64,000 nt of DNA from Strongyloides papillosus (GCA_005656395.1 SRSI01000028.1:1302001-1366000); one strand, 5' to 3'; positions 35,001 through 49,066 are shown, counted from the first letter of the stretch. The notes: generated by a model not told the origin, from the letters alone. Numbers and translations: made by a program.

Positions 35001-36826
35001 AAAGTTCTCCTACTAAGGTATTCTTTCAATAATATTCCACGTAAAATTGTTTTCATTTCAGGTATTCCACTTCCAATAGCTTGAGGGCCTAGAAAATGAA
35101 CAATAACAGCACAAGTTGTTGTTAAGAGTACACAATAACCTGCCCAAACAATATATGTCAAAATTGGTTTTTGAAACCCTGTTAAAACTATAGAATTTTC
35201 AACATTATTTAATAGTAATAAATGAGCATGTTGAAGGAGTTCTATCAAATTATCAACACAGAAAGAACATGATGCCATTGCTACACCTAACATTCCCAAA
35301 AATAGCCAATCGTCGAGAACATAGCGTAATAAATTCCTTCTTACTAGAAATTGTGATAAAAGTGAACTATTAAATATAAAGACTTACGTTTTGTATAGCT
35401 ACTCGTGACATCTGGACGTTGTACAGTTCCTGATTTTCTTTTTCTATCATGTCGTTTAAATTTGCCATTTTCATTATCAATATCATCTAATATGTTAAGT
35501 GTTGAGTCTGATCTATCCTTTCCACTATTACCATCATTTTTATTAGCCCATTCAATAGATTTAGCAGATATTCCAGGAAGTTGTGAAATAGTACTTTTAC
35601 GAATTCCAAAAGGCATTTCCTCAGAATGATATCTTCCAAATACCTAGAGTAGTAATATTATATTTTAATTATCTTTTTAAATATTTCTTTATTGTCAATG
35701 TAAAGAATATACTACTATTCTTATAAAAGAATTTTTAAAAAGAAGTAAAAAAATTTAATTTGTTAAAGTGGTCAACATATTTATAATAACGTAGCGAACC
35801 CCTGATCTGGTCTAATGTCTATTCCGGAAAATAAAATAAAAAAGAAGGATAATATTATGTAAGTGATAGTGAAGAAAGTTAAAAGGTTAAATTTATGTCC
35901 ATTAATTTTAAGGAAAATATCTTGTAATATAAATATAATTAAAATGATAATCTCTAATTAATCGGATTTTGGTTTTAAACTTTTAATATTATTACTGTAA
36001 ATATTTTATGCTTAAAAATTATTTATATAAAATCACATATATATACAATATATAGTGAATAAAAAAATTGTAACCGAATTTTTATCAACAACTGTTCAAT
36101 TTTCCTTTCCATACCAACTCTAGAAATTTTTCTTTTATAGTTTTATTGTCAAAAAAGCTATATTTGCATTACGTATACTAAAAAATGTTTTTTTATCCTT
36201 TTTTCCGTACCATTATATATTTGTCATTCAAGAAAGATATAACATTTTTTTTTCGTGAGATAATTGTAGAAATTGTTTTTGTTACTTTGACTCTCTCTCT
36301 ATATACATCAATACCTTCCATTTTAAGATATAAAAATTAATGGTAAAATATTTATTTAGAATTGAGGAAAAAAAGGTGGAAAAAAAGATTTTTAGAATGA
36401 TTTTTATTAATGTAATGAAGATAATAACTATGTAAACTTTTAGAGGTTCAAACAACTATTATAATAAAATAAATGTTTCTAGATTGATATTATATCATAA
36501 AAATTATTTATATAGCTATAAAAACTTACCACAGTCTTTTCATAATGATAATCTGTTTCAAGTTTAGAATTATTCTTTTCCTTCTTTGAATTGAAGGAAG
36601 AATCATTTGAAGATACATTCTTGATATTTAAAAGCGACGTCATATCTTGATTATCAAATGGAAGAAGTGAAAGTGAAGTACTTGGGACTGTCTTTAATAG
36701 TGCTGCAACTGGTGAGTCCTCATTTTCCTCAACCACATAATCATCATCCTCGTCATCTTCCACATTGGGTGTGTTCATTAACAATCTTTTTCGTAACTCG
36801 TTTTCAGAAGAAAATTTTTTAGACAT
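32096..36826 (-). CDS. CLC-family voltage-gated chloride channel (CLC-1/2 class)
   Basis: Exons 36826-36530, 35643-35388, 35343-34220, 34170-32228, 32186-32096 give 1236 aa. It is a plasma-membrane anion channel by class. Anion-path motifs are GSGIPEMKT, GKEGPFVH (with the gating glutamate) and CGAVTHTVSVAVIVFELTG. Where CLC exchangers have a proton glutamate this protein reads FSIEVTS, with Val, so a channel rather than a Cl/H antiporter. Two cytosolic CBS domains lie at about aa 695-755 and 1038-1088, separated by an unusually long linker of about 280 residues. That linker contains RFTV (33229-33240), a SPAK/OSR1/GCK-3 docking motif, and downstream serines. C. elegans CLH-3 is controlled by GCK-3 through such a site, so a CLH-3-like identity is likely but the paralogue is not proven. 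The apparent stop at 32224 is the TAA inside a GTAAG donor; a final 30-codon exon follows. Confidence 0.9.
35644..36529 (-). other. First intron of the CLC gene
   Basis: An 886-bp intron (donor GTG|GTAAGT, acceptor CTACTCTAG). It contains a short TC repeat near 36290-36302 and a GC-richer patch at 35791-35825. No exon was recognised. Confidence 0.6.
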
Positions 36827-39261
36827 TTTTAAATTATATATAAAAAGGAACTGTCAATGAGGTGAATGCCTTGTTAATCAGTTAATATATCTCCTCTACA
36901 AACATTATTAATATCAATTTCATTAACAAAACAAAGTGTTAAATGGAAAAAAAATTTAAAAAGTAAATATTAGAAACATATATATTTTTGTAATAGAATA
37001 ATAATAATACATACAACATTTGGTATCATAAAATTCTTGTAACTTTTTTTGTACATTATTACTTTTTCTCAAATTTAAGAGATCACATAAAAGGTAAATG
37101 ATAAAAAAAGAAGACTATATTTTATATCTCCTATAAACTACCTTTTTGTAATGTTTTTTTATAATATAACTACTTTTAGAGGTATGACATCATCAGGCTG
37201 TGTGATGTATATGTTAATTAGTTGTGTGATAATTGTTTATATATATCATTAGTTTTATAATACATAAGGGTAAAAAGATTCTTAAATACTTTGTATTTAT
37301 TTTGATACCTCAACTATTAATGAAATAAAGAATAATTTTGATTTGTTTATAAATAAAGAAAGTGCAGTTATAATAAAAAAAATATGAAATAGAAATTTAA
37401 AATATGTTATTATCTATGTTTTAGATTGCAATTAGATGCATAAAAGTGTTAAAATTTTTAAATAATTAATCAATTTATTTATATTGGTAAATCATGGATG
37501 TAGAAGAAGGACATAAAAGTGATGATAAAGTAGATCTATTTTAGATTGATGGGGTGTGAGCTAAATTGAGTAATCACTTTTGTGTGAATTTCAATGAATA
37601 TCTATACATGTGTGATGGCTACATTTATATTTTAAAGATCAAAAGAAAACATTTTTAAAAAATAATTTTATTCATTTTGTATAATAAGATGGGGAGGAAA
37701 AAAGTTAAATAAAATAAAAATGTATAAAATAAATTTTATTTAAACCATAAAATATTCAATATAAAATACATCACCTAAACATGATTCGATTATATATAAA
37801 TAATTAATTAGAATCATGAAGAACAATAAAAATTATTAAATACTTCCGTTCAAGGATGGTTACTTTAAAAAAAAAGAAACTTGAAATTATCAATACTAAT
37901 CATGAATACAAAGATTTTTTTTGCAAATTACAAGTATTATCAATCAAACTTTTAAATATCTTGAAGTAATAAAAATTATATCATTAATATAATTACGAAA
38001 ATTCTATACATAGAAAAAAGTTATTTTTAGAAATAAAATGTAATTAAAAAAAGAAACCAATAGTTTAAATGGGAAGATATTTAAAAATTAATTAGAAGTG
38101 CTTATAAAGATTGAAAATGTGTAATAAATACAAAACAAATTACCAAGTAAAATGGTTCTAATAAAAAGAAATGATGTTATAAATATAATAATTCATAAAG
38201 TATTCTGTCTTTCAAGCTAAAAAATTATTTATTTATGTTGATAAACTGTATCCGTATTTAAAAAAACCTTAGATTTCCCGATATAAATATGAATTTTTCG
38301 AAAAAAAAGTAAAGGAGTTGTAAATTTTTAAGAAACTTAAGAATTTTAATGTAATATTTCGAGGGTTGTTGAATATTATTATTTACTAAGTACCTAAAAT
38401 CCACTTATATAATGAGTTATAAGTTAATTTTTTTCTTGCTGTCAATCTTACATAGGAAATTAAAATAATTTAATCACTTTAATTATTGATAAATTTTTTT
38501 ATTAAACATTAAGATCACTACTTCATACTTTGAAAGTGTTATCATTCTACTACCAACAAATTTACTATTAATTTATATTATAAAACTCATAATATTTATT
38601 TTTACTATCATAACAATACTGATATGAATTCTAATTATTATGAAAATCAAATATAATTTGTTCTTCATTTATAAAATAATAATGATATGAAATGTATTTT
38701 CTAAAAATTACAAAATTTATAAAACTAATGTCGTTTTAAACATATTATTTGTTTAAATTAGGAAGTATTTTAAATATTTCTATAACATTAATTAATTAAA
38801 AAATTACGCTATAAAACGTGTATAATAACATTTAACAAGATACGATTTCTTTAAAATTTTTATATGTACTTATATAATTTGTAATTGATTTTTAAATTCT
38901 TTTAACGATAAACTTTAATTAAAAGAAGATAATTTATTAAATTCGATGTATATTAGAAAAAAATAGTACAATTCATATGTTATATATTAAAGTCTTTAAA
39001 ATGTATTAGTTATATAAATTGTAGTATAAAGTTAAAATATTATATTGTGTATAAAGTTATTAAAAAATAACATGAAGGGTGACAGTCGAGATGTGATTGC
39101 TTGATTTGATTTAGCTATAGAAACCCGGTGTACGTTGGGACCAGCAAAATCATCAAAACTGTATGTTTAAAGATTGTTAATGGTGATAAATTATGTTTTC
39201 TCTTGATATATTTATAAGTATTGACGATTTTTGTTATCCAATACAAAATTAACATTAAAAT
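36827..39261. other. Intergenic between CLC and NCAM-like genes
   Basis: 2.4 kb of AT-rich DNA. The only distinct feature is a GC-richer island at 39071-39156 with a possible hairpin at 39101-39156, treated under findings. No coding exon was recognised. Confidence 0.45.
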
Positions 39262-42200
39262 TTAAACATAAGTTGTAATCGGTCCATAAATTTCTCTCTT
39301 CTTTATTTTTCTAGAAAAAAAAATTTATGACATTAAGATATTAAAATTATTATTAGTAAGAAGATTTTTTGAACAAATACATATATCCGTTGAAGTGTTA
39401 TTTAATTTTATTTTTGTGTGCATTAAGAATACAAGAGTTGTCATGTAGCTTGAACAAAAGAATATACCAAACGGACAGGTAGCAGCGTTATATATTTAAT
39501 AGATGTGAGTAAACATTCATTATATAGCTATTATTGTGATATTTTTACAAAAAAATATATATAAAAGTTATTTCTTCCATACTTACACATTTATGGGTTG
39601 ATTTTCAGATAGTAATTTACTACTTTCAGGTCCATTATTTTCAATATCTTCATTATTTTGTGATGTCTTATTTAGTTTTTTTCCACAACAATGTGTAAGT
39701 ATAAAAAATATAAATCCACAGCGATATGTTATATATAATATAAAATCTATAGTTGTTATTATTAAAATCATGGAAATACTTGAAATAGCTAAAAATTTTG
39801 AAAAACTTCCAAATGGCCAATTGATAAAGGATTGAGGTAAAAGAGTATCTGGGGTCTGTATAATTTTAGTAAATATTTCAGATTCACCTTCTTTTGTAGT
39901 AGTTATGACATTTATTATATATTCTGTTCCTGGTTTTAAGTGTTCAAATGTCAAATGATTATCTGGTGTTTCTATAGTTGCGTAATGTAAATCAAGTGCA
40001 TCAGTTTGTGTGGCATTAAATGTTAGTTTATATTTCAAGTCACTTCCTCCATTTACTTCAGCATGTTCCCAAGTGAAAGTACAAATTTTGGTGCAATCAA
40101 CGTCGATTGATTTTATTGGTTCTGGAAGACCTGGTGGATCAGTTTTGAAATAAAATTTTGGTCCCAGTTCTGAAACTCCAGCTTCATTTATTGATAAAGC
40201 TCTTCCAACAAAGTTTGTATCTGGTTGTAAATTTGCGATAATAATTGTTTCATCATATTTAATTGTTTGATATTCCTTACCATCTCTCCATGTTTCCTCT
40301 TCAATATCATCTTCTAAATCATCAACAACGTAAAAGATTGTAATAGTTTCAGGTCTTCTTCCAGGTTCTATACCGGAATCAACATTACAAATAGCTTTTG
40401 TAGCACTGAGTTCATCAAAACAAGAAATAGTTGGTGTTTCTGGTTTTTCCTTAAGATAAATTGTAATTCTTTGAGAAGGTACAGATTCCTTAACAGAATT
40501 ACTTCCTAAACAATAGTACTCTCCAAAGATATCATAATTTGAGTTATCTCCATCAATGAACAAAGTACTTTTAAGTCCAGTCTTAGTTTTATTGTAATTG
40601 ATTAAATTTGTTATAGCCATGACAGTATCATTATGATACCATTTAATTTGAGGTGTAGGTGTCCCTTCAAATTCACAATCTATGGTTACACTTTTGTTAA
40701 TAGAAAGTATTATCTCACTTTCCGCAGGTGGTATGGGAATTGGAGCATATTTTATATTTACTAAAGTACTCATTGATTTTTTTCCTGCAACATTTTCAAC
40801 ACTACACTTATACATTCCAACATCTTCTTTTGAAATCTTATTAATTGATAATTTAAGTAATCCTGGCGTATCTGTTATTGCAAACTTTTCATTAGCCTCA
40901 ATCTCCTGCAAAATGAATAATTATTAAATGAGTTTATTCTTTTAACAAATATAGAGAGATAATTCCCCAAACTATGGGGATTTAGTTATAAAATACAAAC
41001 AAATTAAAGTATTATACGTATTCATGTAAACTCTCATATGATAACAAACATACCTTTTCAGAATTATATTCAGTTTCTTCATCACTTTTACTTTCGTTAC
41101 TATTAATTCCATCATTGAACTCTTCTAATGTACTAATTAATTCATTGAAATACCATTTTGCAGTCGTTAAACCATCACTTTTATAATGGCACTCTAATAC
41201 AACATTGTCATCTTTCATCTTTTCAATTGCTGGAATTTCTTTGATCTCTGGGATTCTAATAACTTTCACAAAAACAGAACTTTCAACAGATCCCATAAGA
41301 TTTGAAGCAATACATGTGTAATTTCCAGTATCTTCATTATCAATAGTATCAATTGTTAAAAGTCCCCCTTCAACTTTATATTTATCAGTCTTCTCTATAG
41401 TTGCCTCGATGCCATTCTAAAATAAACAAACACAAATAAGATGATGATTTTGATCACCACAAAAGAAGGGATAGATATTTATATATAAACAACACAAAAT
41501 ACTATTGTGACGTCTCACGAAAGATAGTAAATAAAAGATAAGACAGGATATAATATTTAATTAACATACCTTTGTAACTCTCCATTCATAAGTAGGTTTT
41601 GGTTTACCTACAGCTTGACATTGAATGGCAAAATTGAAACCTTCAGAAACTTCTGTTGTATTGAATGGCTCAAAAACTGTCATAGATGGACGAGCTAAAA
41701 AAATATGATAAGAGGTGGTTATTAAATTTTAATAATAGTTTATAATTAAGATAAGAAATCTATTGTATATAATTTTCATATAAACATACCATAACCAATT
41801 ACTTCAATTGACATTTTCTCTATAGTGTTATGGTATGCAGCAACACATTCATATAATCCATTATCAGTTGTTGAATCAAATTTTGGAATAACTAATATTT
41901 GTGATCCCTCCAAAAAGTCATAATTTCTTGGTGTACCTATAATTAAAAAAAAAGATAAAAAGGCTTCTTTTTGTTAAAAGTATTTATTAATAAACATATG
42001 TTAATGAAAAAGATATATATTTTTTTAACTATCTATATATTATCCACTTAATATGCATGCATAATTTGTTTCATTTTCTTTTTCTTTAATAGGAAAAGAA
42101 AATGAGTGATTGAATAGGGGTGATTTAAATTATTCATGATATATAGAATAATCTGTTGAATGGTGTAATTTGGTATTGTATTAAAATAATATAGATACAT

Positions 42201-43642
42201 GAACATCTGTCAAATGGTTTTATCAAGTGGATGTACGAAAGCCGGAAGAGAGGTTGTTTATTTGATATAAGTGTAACAAAAAGTTGTTGCGCATCTCTTT
42301 GTTATAATTAGAAGTTTGAAAAATATTAGATAGAATGATTAAGGCATATTGTTTTACAAATAGAAATTAAAGGGCCAATTGAATAGATATTGTTGTATAT
42401 TTAACTTGTTAAATTGCTTTTCTTTGATCTATTCCTCCAAAGATTAAAAATTTTTAGAATATATATATTATGTTATAATAATTATAACATGAAAAAGTAA
42501 AAAAAATTAAGATAATAGGATTTATATGGGTATATGATTAATGAAGCATGATATAATTGAAAAATAGTCTAATTATATGATGATACCTATTCAAAGTTTA
42601 AATGGGTGTTTAAGAAATTCATAGATAGTAAGGCATATAAATTATTCAAAAACTTACCTTCTTGGATGATTGTTCCATTGAATGTCCAGTAAATATCATA
42701 ATTATCATGATTTTTAACACGACACATAATATTAGCATTTGTTCCTTCTTCTGGTGTTTGAAGAGGTTGTGGATCGATAAACTGTGGTGGATCAACAACA
42801 TTGAGTTCAACCTTCTCTGATGTTTTTATTTCACCATCAATATTAACAATACATTCATAAGTCCCTGTATCTTCTTCTTTTATTTTAGTTAACATTAAAA
42901 CAGAATAATATTCTTCAACGTTTTTAAGTTTTTTTGGTGTTTTTGTTCTTGAGATAGGTTTTTCTGAACCATCTTTATGAAAAGAAATTGTAATATCGTT
43001 TGGAGGTTCATCAATACCAATAACAGAGCAACGAAGTGTATAAAATTTGCCAATAGTTACATGAGTGTCAGAATATCCAACTTTGATTTCCCATCCTATA
43101 ACAATAAAAGAAAAGTTATGATGTATGGGACATAAAATTTTTTTTCAAATGATCAAATGACTTTTTTATAATTTTGAGGGCAGTAGAAGCTTTTAAAATA
43201 CCGAAAATCAAAATATAATTATTTCTTTAACATTATATAGATGTATATGAAATATCTATAAAAATCCTTGAAAAAGAGATGTAATTTTGTATATGTATAA
43301 AACAGTTTACATAAAACAACAAAAAAAGATATATGGCTGTTTTGGGAGTTTAGCATTAAAAGTTATCTTTTTATCAAATCCTTAGAGATTTCGTTGGTTA
43401 CCAGAGATGTGTTATTTTTAATCTAATCTATATATCATTTAAAGTTTGTTACATAAATTAAAAAGTATTGTTAATGTTATAAAATGCATTCAAAAATATT
43501 CTTATTTATGGGGCAGTATAATAGAGATTTGTATAAGAAATATATTACTTTAAATATATATATATTTTAAAAACTTACCATTGATAAAATGAAATATTAA
43601 AAGTAAAAAGATACCCAAAATATTAATGGGTAAACGGATCAT
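39262..43642 (-). CDS. ncam-1: NCAM/Fasciclin II-like cell adhesion protein
   Basis: Exons 43642-43579, 43095-42658, 41936-41790, 41694-41570, 41416-41054, 40905-39587, 39310-39262 give 834 aa with all phases matching. A signal peptide (LPINILGIFLLLIFHFI) is followed by five Ig domains, each with its Cys/Trp/Y-x-C signature (YECIVN, YECVAAY, YTCIASN, YKCSVEN, YYCLGSN), two fibronectin III domains, and a membrane span followed by YRCGFIFFILTHCCGKK. That Cys-Gly and CCGK arrangement resembles the NCAM juxtamembrane region. The 5 Ig + 2 FN3 + TM layout is that of NCAM/FasII homophilic neural adhesion molecules. Reading through the last donor (AATGT|GTAAGT) gives a stop at 39583 and an 819-aa form ending ENQPINV. 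Splicing to 39310 adds a 16-residue tail ending ITTYV, a class I PDZ ligand. The last exon is less certain than the rest. Confidence 0.85.
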
Positions 43643-46330
43643 GATTAAGTTATAAAAATTATTAGATAAAATTTTAATATATGGTTAATGTACTTTTGAT
43701 ATATATTAATAATAATTGTTAGATGTATAGAAGAAGGAGACCTGAAACTACAGAAAAGTGATTAAGATGAAAAGGTAAAATTGTTGTAACACTTCAAAAT
43801 AGCATACACGGAAACATAAGACATTGGTACTTGAGGAATGTAAAGCTTAGTTTACGTATCTTTATAAAGAAGTTATACTCATTTTTAATACTTAATAATC
43901 ATTCTAGAGTTCATTAAGTTAATGTTAACGGGATAAGGTTAGTTATAATAACAAAGGTTACCACAAAAACGTTGATATAGAGTGGTATCTCTTAGAAACT
44001 GTTCAGCTTATATGATGTAAATATTTATATACTTGCGATATATGTATATAAATTTATTGTTGTACTATTTTATAAATTAATGAATTACAGGAAATGAAGG
44101 CAAAAATAAATATATGTAACTAGATAAATGATAATCTTTAACATATATATTTTAATAATAATTAGGAAGAGTATCATTTTATGAATGAAGATGGAGTATT
44201 AAAACAAAATATTCCCTATTTAAGGGAGAAGTTTGACTCCACCTTATTTTAAGATAGCAAATCTGTACCTTAAAACAATGATGGGAGTTTGCTTATTTAA
44301 AATCATCATCAATTTATATTTCCCTTTAATGTTAATGGTATTATAATTATAATATCATGAGTTTATGTGTATTTAAAATCCATCTACACACATATAATTT
44401 TTACAGTGAAGAGTATAAACTTATAACAAATTTACTTAATATCAATTAATCAAATAAAAAAAGTTATAATAATAAAATATCCTTATGATTTTTAAAGTAA
44501 CAAAACATTAACAACAAGGACAAAAAAGAGATTTTCAAACAATTTTCTTTTTTTCTTCCCTCTCTTTATATAAAAAGTGTAGTTTTATTTTTGGGTAAAC
44601 AATGGAAATGGAAAGTTAAATTAAAATGATGACAATAAATAATAAAATAACAAGCTTATGGTGGGAAAAGTTTTAAATTTTAAATGAAAGGTATAATTAT
44701 TGCTAAGTGATCACATGAAATTTAATATACCATTTTATCATTCTTAATTCTTGATAAAAAGTTAATTTATAACAAAAAAAGCTTTTGTATTATATTGTAA
44801 CTAAATATGATATGAAAAAGATAAAATGAATAGAGTTATAAGATGGGTACTTTTGATGAAATATTAAATGACATGATGACTTTGTAGAGGCAGTTTTTGT
44901 TATAAAGTGATTTAAAAAGAGAGTAATTTTAATGATGAGAAAACGATGAGTGATTTGAAATTAATTTTATGATCCTCATAAAATAATTTTTGTGGTAGTA
45001 ATATGTGTTAAAAATCACCAGAAAATTAGTTTAAATATTTTAATAAAACCTTTTTTTATGGCATATTTTATCAGGTGGTGTTTTAAATGTTTATCCATAA
45101 ATCATCAAAAATAATTAAGAAACTTTTTTACACAAATCGCATTCATCCAATATTTACTAATAAAAGTATATTTTTGTTAATGTTTAAAAGATATAAATGT
45201 TAAGTTAGAATAAAAACATTTATCATTATGTGCCATGAATGATAATAAGTAAAAAGGGAATGATATAATCAAGCATATTTTTTTTGCAAAAATTAATATC
45301 TTTTTCAATTTATCCACCAAAAGATACCAATTTTAATGCAACATTAAAAATCTATAAGAAAATTTTCTAAAATAATGCCACTTATGGCATAAGAAAACTT
45401 ATTTTTGTTAACAAGAAAAAGTTTTAAGAGAGAGAAGTGTATCTTAAATAACATGTTTCAACTTTATCAAAAAAGATAAAGAAAAGATAAATGAAATGAA
45501 CTAATATGGAAGATATATATAAAGTACTTTAAAACGATACTTTGGAGGAGTACTTTTATCAAATATGTTGAATATATTAAATAGATAAAGAGTAAAAATT
45601 AATAATTTGACTAGATATATATAAGAAACTTCATTAACTTGGTATTCATCTTTATATATGTGTATTAAATGATAACTTTATAAATTCTTGGGGAGTAAAT
45701 ATCACATCTGTTAATGAAACCATACACAAAACATAATCAGTAGGGGGTGAGAAAAGGTTAAAAAGTTTAACAAGAAGGAATGTTATTTGTTTTAGAATGA
45801 ATTTTTATTCTACAATAAAAAAGACAAAAGTATCTTTCTATCATTTTTGTTAAAAAAAAAAGAATAATGAGAGTGTATGCATAGGAATAATGTTTGTAAG
45901 ATGGAGATTAAAATAAAGTTTAAATATGTCAAAAAGATCGTCTTCCACTAGGTAGACGGGATAATAAAATTTTTTATATATAAAAAGTACATTTTTAAAT
46001 ATAAGCTTTCTTTAATTCTAAAAAATTTTTAAGTAAATTGAAAATTATTTGACGTCGGTGGAGTAATACTATATATATTTAACATATAAATTAGTAGTGA
46101 AATGAGTTTTTTTATACATCAAAAAGTGGAAATGGAAATTTTGAAGAAATTGAAACGTTAAATTATTTGTTTTAGTAAATATATTATTTTAAGATACAAT
46201 TTGTTAAGAAATAAAATTGATATTAAAGGAAGATAAGTTAAATATGTTGCTTAGATTTCTGAAATATCTATTTTTAAGTACCACTTTTAATAATTGAGAA
46301 AATATACTTTTTTTCAGTAAGTATGAATAC
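43643..46330. other. Intergenic / 5' region of the NCAM-like gene
   Basis: 2.7 kb upstream of the NCAM-like start, AT-rich. A GC-richer patch at 45930-45965, read on the minus strand, has an acceptor-like CTACCTAG followed by an open frame beginning with one or two bases and EDDLFDIFK. It could be a third exon of the small gene at 46331-47089, but support is weak. Nothing else was seen. Confidence 0.4.
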
Positions 46331-47089
46331 CTTTGACAGGGGGATATGAGAAACTTAATTGAGGTTCTTCCTACAAAAACAAAACTACTACCATAAGCAC
46401 CTAATTCTTTTGTCAACTATGTTAATCAACCTTATTATAAGGAGAGTTAAATGACACAAAATCTCCTTTAATATTTATTTTGTTTAATAAAGTACTTTGT
46501 AATGAGAAAAAAAATCTTTGTCAACTTAATGTATTAACTTAAGATATATATAATATTTATACATATAGAGAATGATTAGATTGTGTTATAATTAATGTAA
46601 TTTTAGAAATAAAATAAATTACCATACAGTAAATGATATTAAAATAATTTATTTTTGACAAAATACTTTCTTCAAACATATTTTAATACTTTCTATGGTT
46701 TATAAACATTGTATGAAATATTTTATTATATTGAAAATTTTGCTTATACGTATATTTATAGCTAATATTGAACTCTACTGTTAATTTGTTATTTATCATG
46801 TTTTTTTTGTTTTCAAAAGAAACTATGTTAAAAACTTATTTCAAGTTATTTTTTTATATAAGATCAATCTTGAATATAATGCAGTTAAATTTTACTAGAA
46901 AATTAATTTGCATTAAAGAGATTAAAATAAATGAAATATAAATAAGAAGGTTTCTAAATAAAGGTAAAATATAAAAAAAAAGAAATTTGTTAAAAAAACC
47001 GACATGAAAAATGGATTCTCTAGAACAAGTTAATCATTTCAGGTATAAAAATTTACCTCACTCTCTTTTTTACTAGATCTATTGCCCAT
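46331..47089 (-). CDS. Two micro-exons of a possible N-myristoylated protein (incomplete)
   Basis: Exon 47089-47057 (33 nt) reads ATG plus ten codons, MGNRSSKKESE, and ends at GAG|GTAAAT. Exon 46370-46331 (40 nt, acceptor TTTTGTTTTTGTAG, donor AAAG|GTATTC) continues in phase as EEPQLSFSYPPVK. Gly2 with Ser6 and Lys7-Lys8 fits the N-myristoylation consensus plus a basic patch, pointing to a membrane-attached protein. The 3' part is not resolved: joining to 45947 would continue with VEDDLFDIFK, while an acceptor near 46255 would stop at once. The second exon ends in the same phase that the NCAM exon at 43095 needs, but that join would lose the signal peptide. No family was recognised. Confidence 0.35.
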
Positions 47090-49066
47090 AGATAGTTATA
47101 TTTTCAATGACATGAAGGGTTTTAAACTTATTTTAAAATCGTCATTTTATCTTGAAGAACAAAATAATATATTATAAAACAAATAGATAAGTCAAACTGT
47201 GATATTATATTAATGTCAATGATTTTTAAAAGATAATAAAATTATGAAAAAGTTTTTGAATTGTTTATTATAAGTTTATCAATAAATAATATAAATGCCT
47301 TTTTATGAAATGACAGGAGACACGGTCAAAGGCTCCATTCAAAGAAAATTGACATTATTGTTATGGTAAATTAAGCTTTCATAAAAAGAGATATTTTTTT
47401 GTTGAGTAAGGATGAATAGTAGTTGGTTGCAATAGAATATTAGATTAATATTGAATTAATTTATACAGCTATTTTAATATCCAATTTTATATATTAAAAA
47501 AGAGTAATTTTATAAATGGTATTTGATGTAATATGCCTTTTTTGTTCTTATTCGAAGTATTAATTGTTGATGCTAATTTATAATGTTACTCATGATAATA
47601 AAAGTAAATTATAGTTTTTCTTTATATCGGTTTCAAGTAAAAACAAAAAAGAAGTATAATGAAATGATTGTTATTAAAAGGTATTATTTATTGTATTGTT
47701 TTGTACATCATCATAACACCTCCACTCATCTTATCCATATCATTTAATTTCCTTAATTCATAACTATAATATTTTACAAAACTCCAATTTAAAGTGTATT
47801 GACATGTTTTGCCAATAACAACAAAAACCCTTTTTGTTCCTTTAAAAGTTTTGAAGGTTGCCTACCTTGTATAAATTATAAACATCGCTTTTTAATAATA
47901 GATAAACACTAACTAATTGCACGTGGTAATTTTTTCCCTTTAAATATGATCACTTCCAAAGAATAATAAACAAATATAACAAGGTAAATCTTTACTTCAA
48001 TAACATATATATTTTTTCTTTAATTTTGATTGATAGTTTAAAAAAGAATATATCTAACATAACACAAACATTTTTTTAGTTGCATTGAGATGTATTGTCA
48101 ATTATATACTGACGATAACACACTTCATAGTTTATGCAAAATGATTCTATAAAAAAAGACATTATTAAGAAGATGAAAAAACAATGATCAAAGAATACTT
48201 CTTCTTTAATATTATTACAGTACTTCTTGTAAATTGTTGTTATGAGTGCAAGAACAATTAGAAGAACATTAATGTAATTAATAAAACTACTTTATTATAC
48301 TTTTTTTGATATAAAAACTATACTTTCATTATTATATATTTAAGTTTACCATTTTAAAAATAGACTAAAAATTAAGCTAAACAAATAAATCTAAATAAAA
48401 ATGGTTTACGATACATTATATTTTTTAGTAAAACCTAAAGTTTAATGGTTAGTTTTGTAGAAAAAATAAAATAATTAAAATAGGTAAGAAATTTCGTATT
48501 GAAAATAGTGTATGAAAAATATTACTCTGTTCACAAAATTCTTTGGTATAATTTTTTTTTTCACAATAAGTATAAAACGATCGCAAAATTGACAAAAGAT
48601 TCCTGGTAAATTTTTATTCATAACACACTTTTTAAGGCAAGTTCCAAATATTTTTTAGGATTGTAGATTTTCTTCTGTTTGTTATAAGTTGATGAATTAT
48701 AAATATTGACATACGAAAGAAAAAAGGAGCATTTGAAGAATAGTTTTCATGTTTCTTTTTTTCTTCCTTATAAAAACATTTTTGGTTCTTTCCAACAAAT
48801 ACGATAGTATAGTTTAAGAAGACTTTTTATTTCTTTTTGTTGTTGCTTAAAGACCCGTAAAAATCAAACCAAAATTGTTGAATAGCATTATAACAGTTTT
48901 AACTAGAAATATTTTTTGTCAAAATAATTTGACCTTTTTGTTTGAGAATCTTCAAATGAACTATTTGCTTTCAAATTACATAAAAAAAGTTTAATGTTGG
49001 GTTTTTAATTAGTTATATATTTAAATAAAACTATCTTGTTTAGTAAAAAAGATGAAGGCACACAAT
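47090..49066. other. Intergenic, no gene seen
   Basis: About 2 kb of AT-rich DNA downstream of the PP1 targeting subunit gene. No exon, RNA gene or repeat was recognised. Confidence 0.5.

Noticed and set aside
39071..39156. A miR-35-like microRNA because of the CACCGGG string on the minus strand
   Set aside because: The mature sequence would need a pairing 5' arm upstream; none is present, so only a generic hairpin is reported as a finding.
46204..46416. 70-codon minus-strand frame taken as a whole
   Set aside because: Only the 40-nt piece 46370-46331 has exon borders, and it reads in a different frame from this one.
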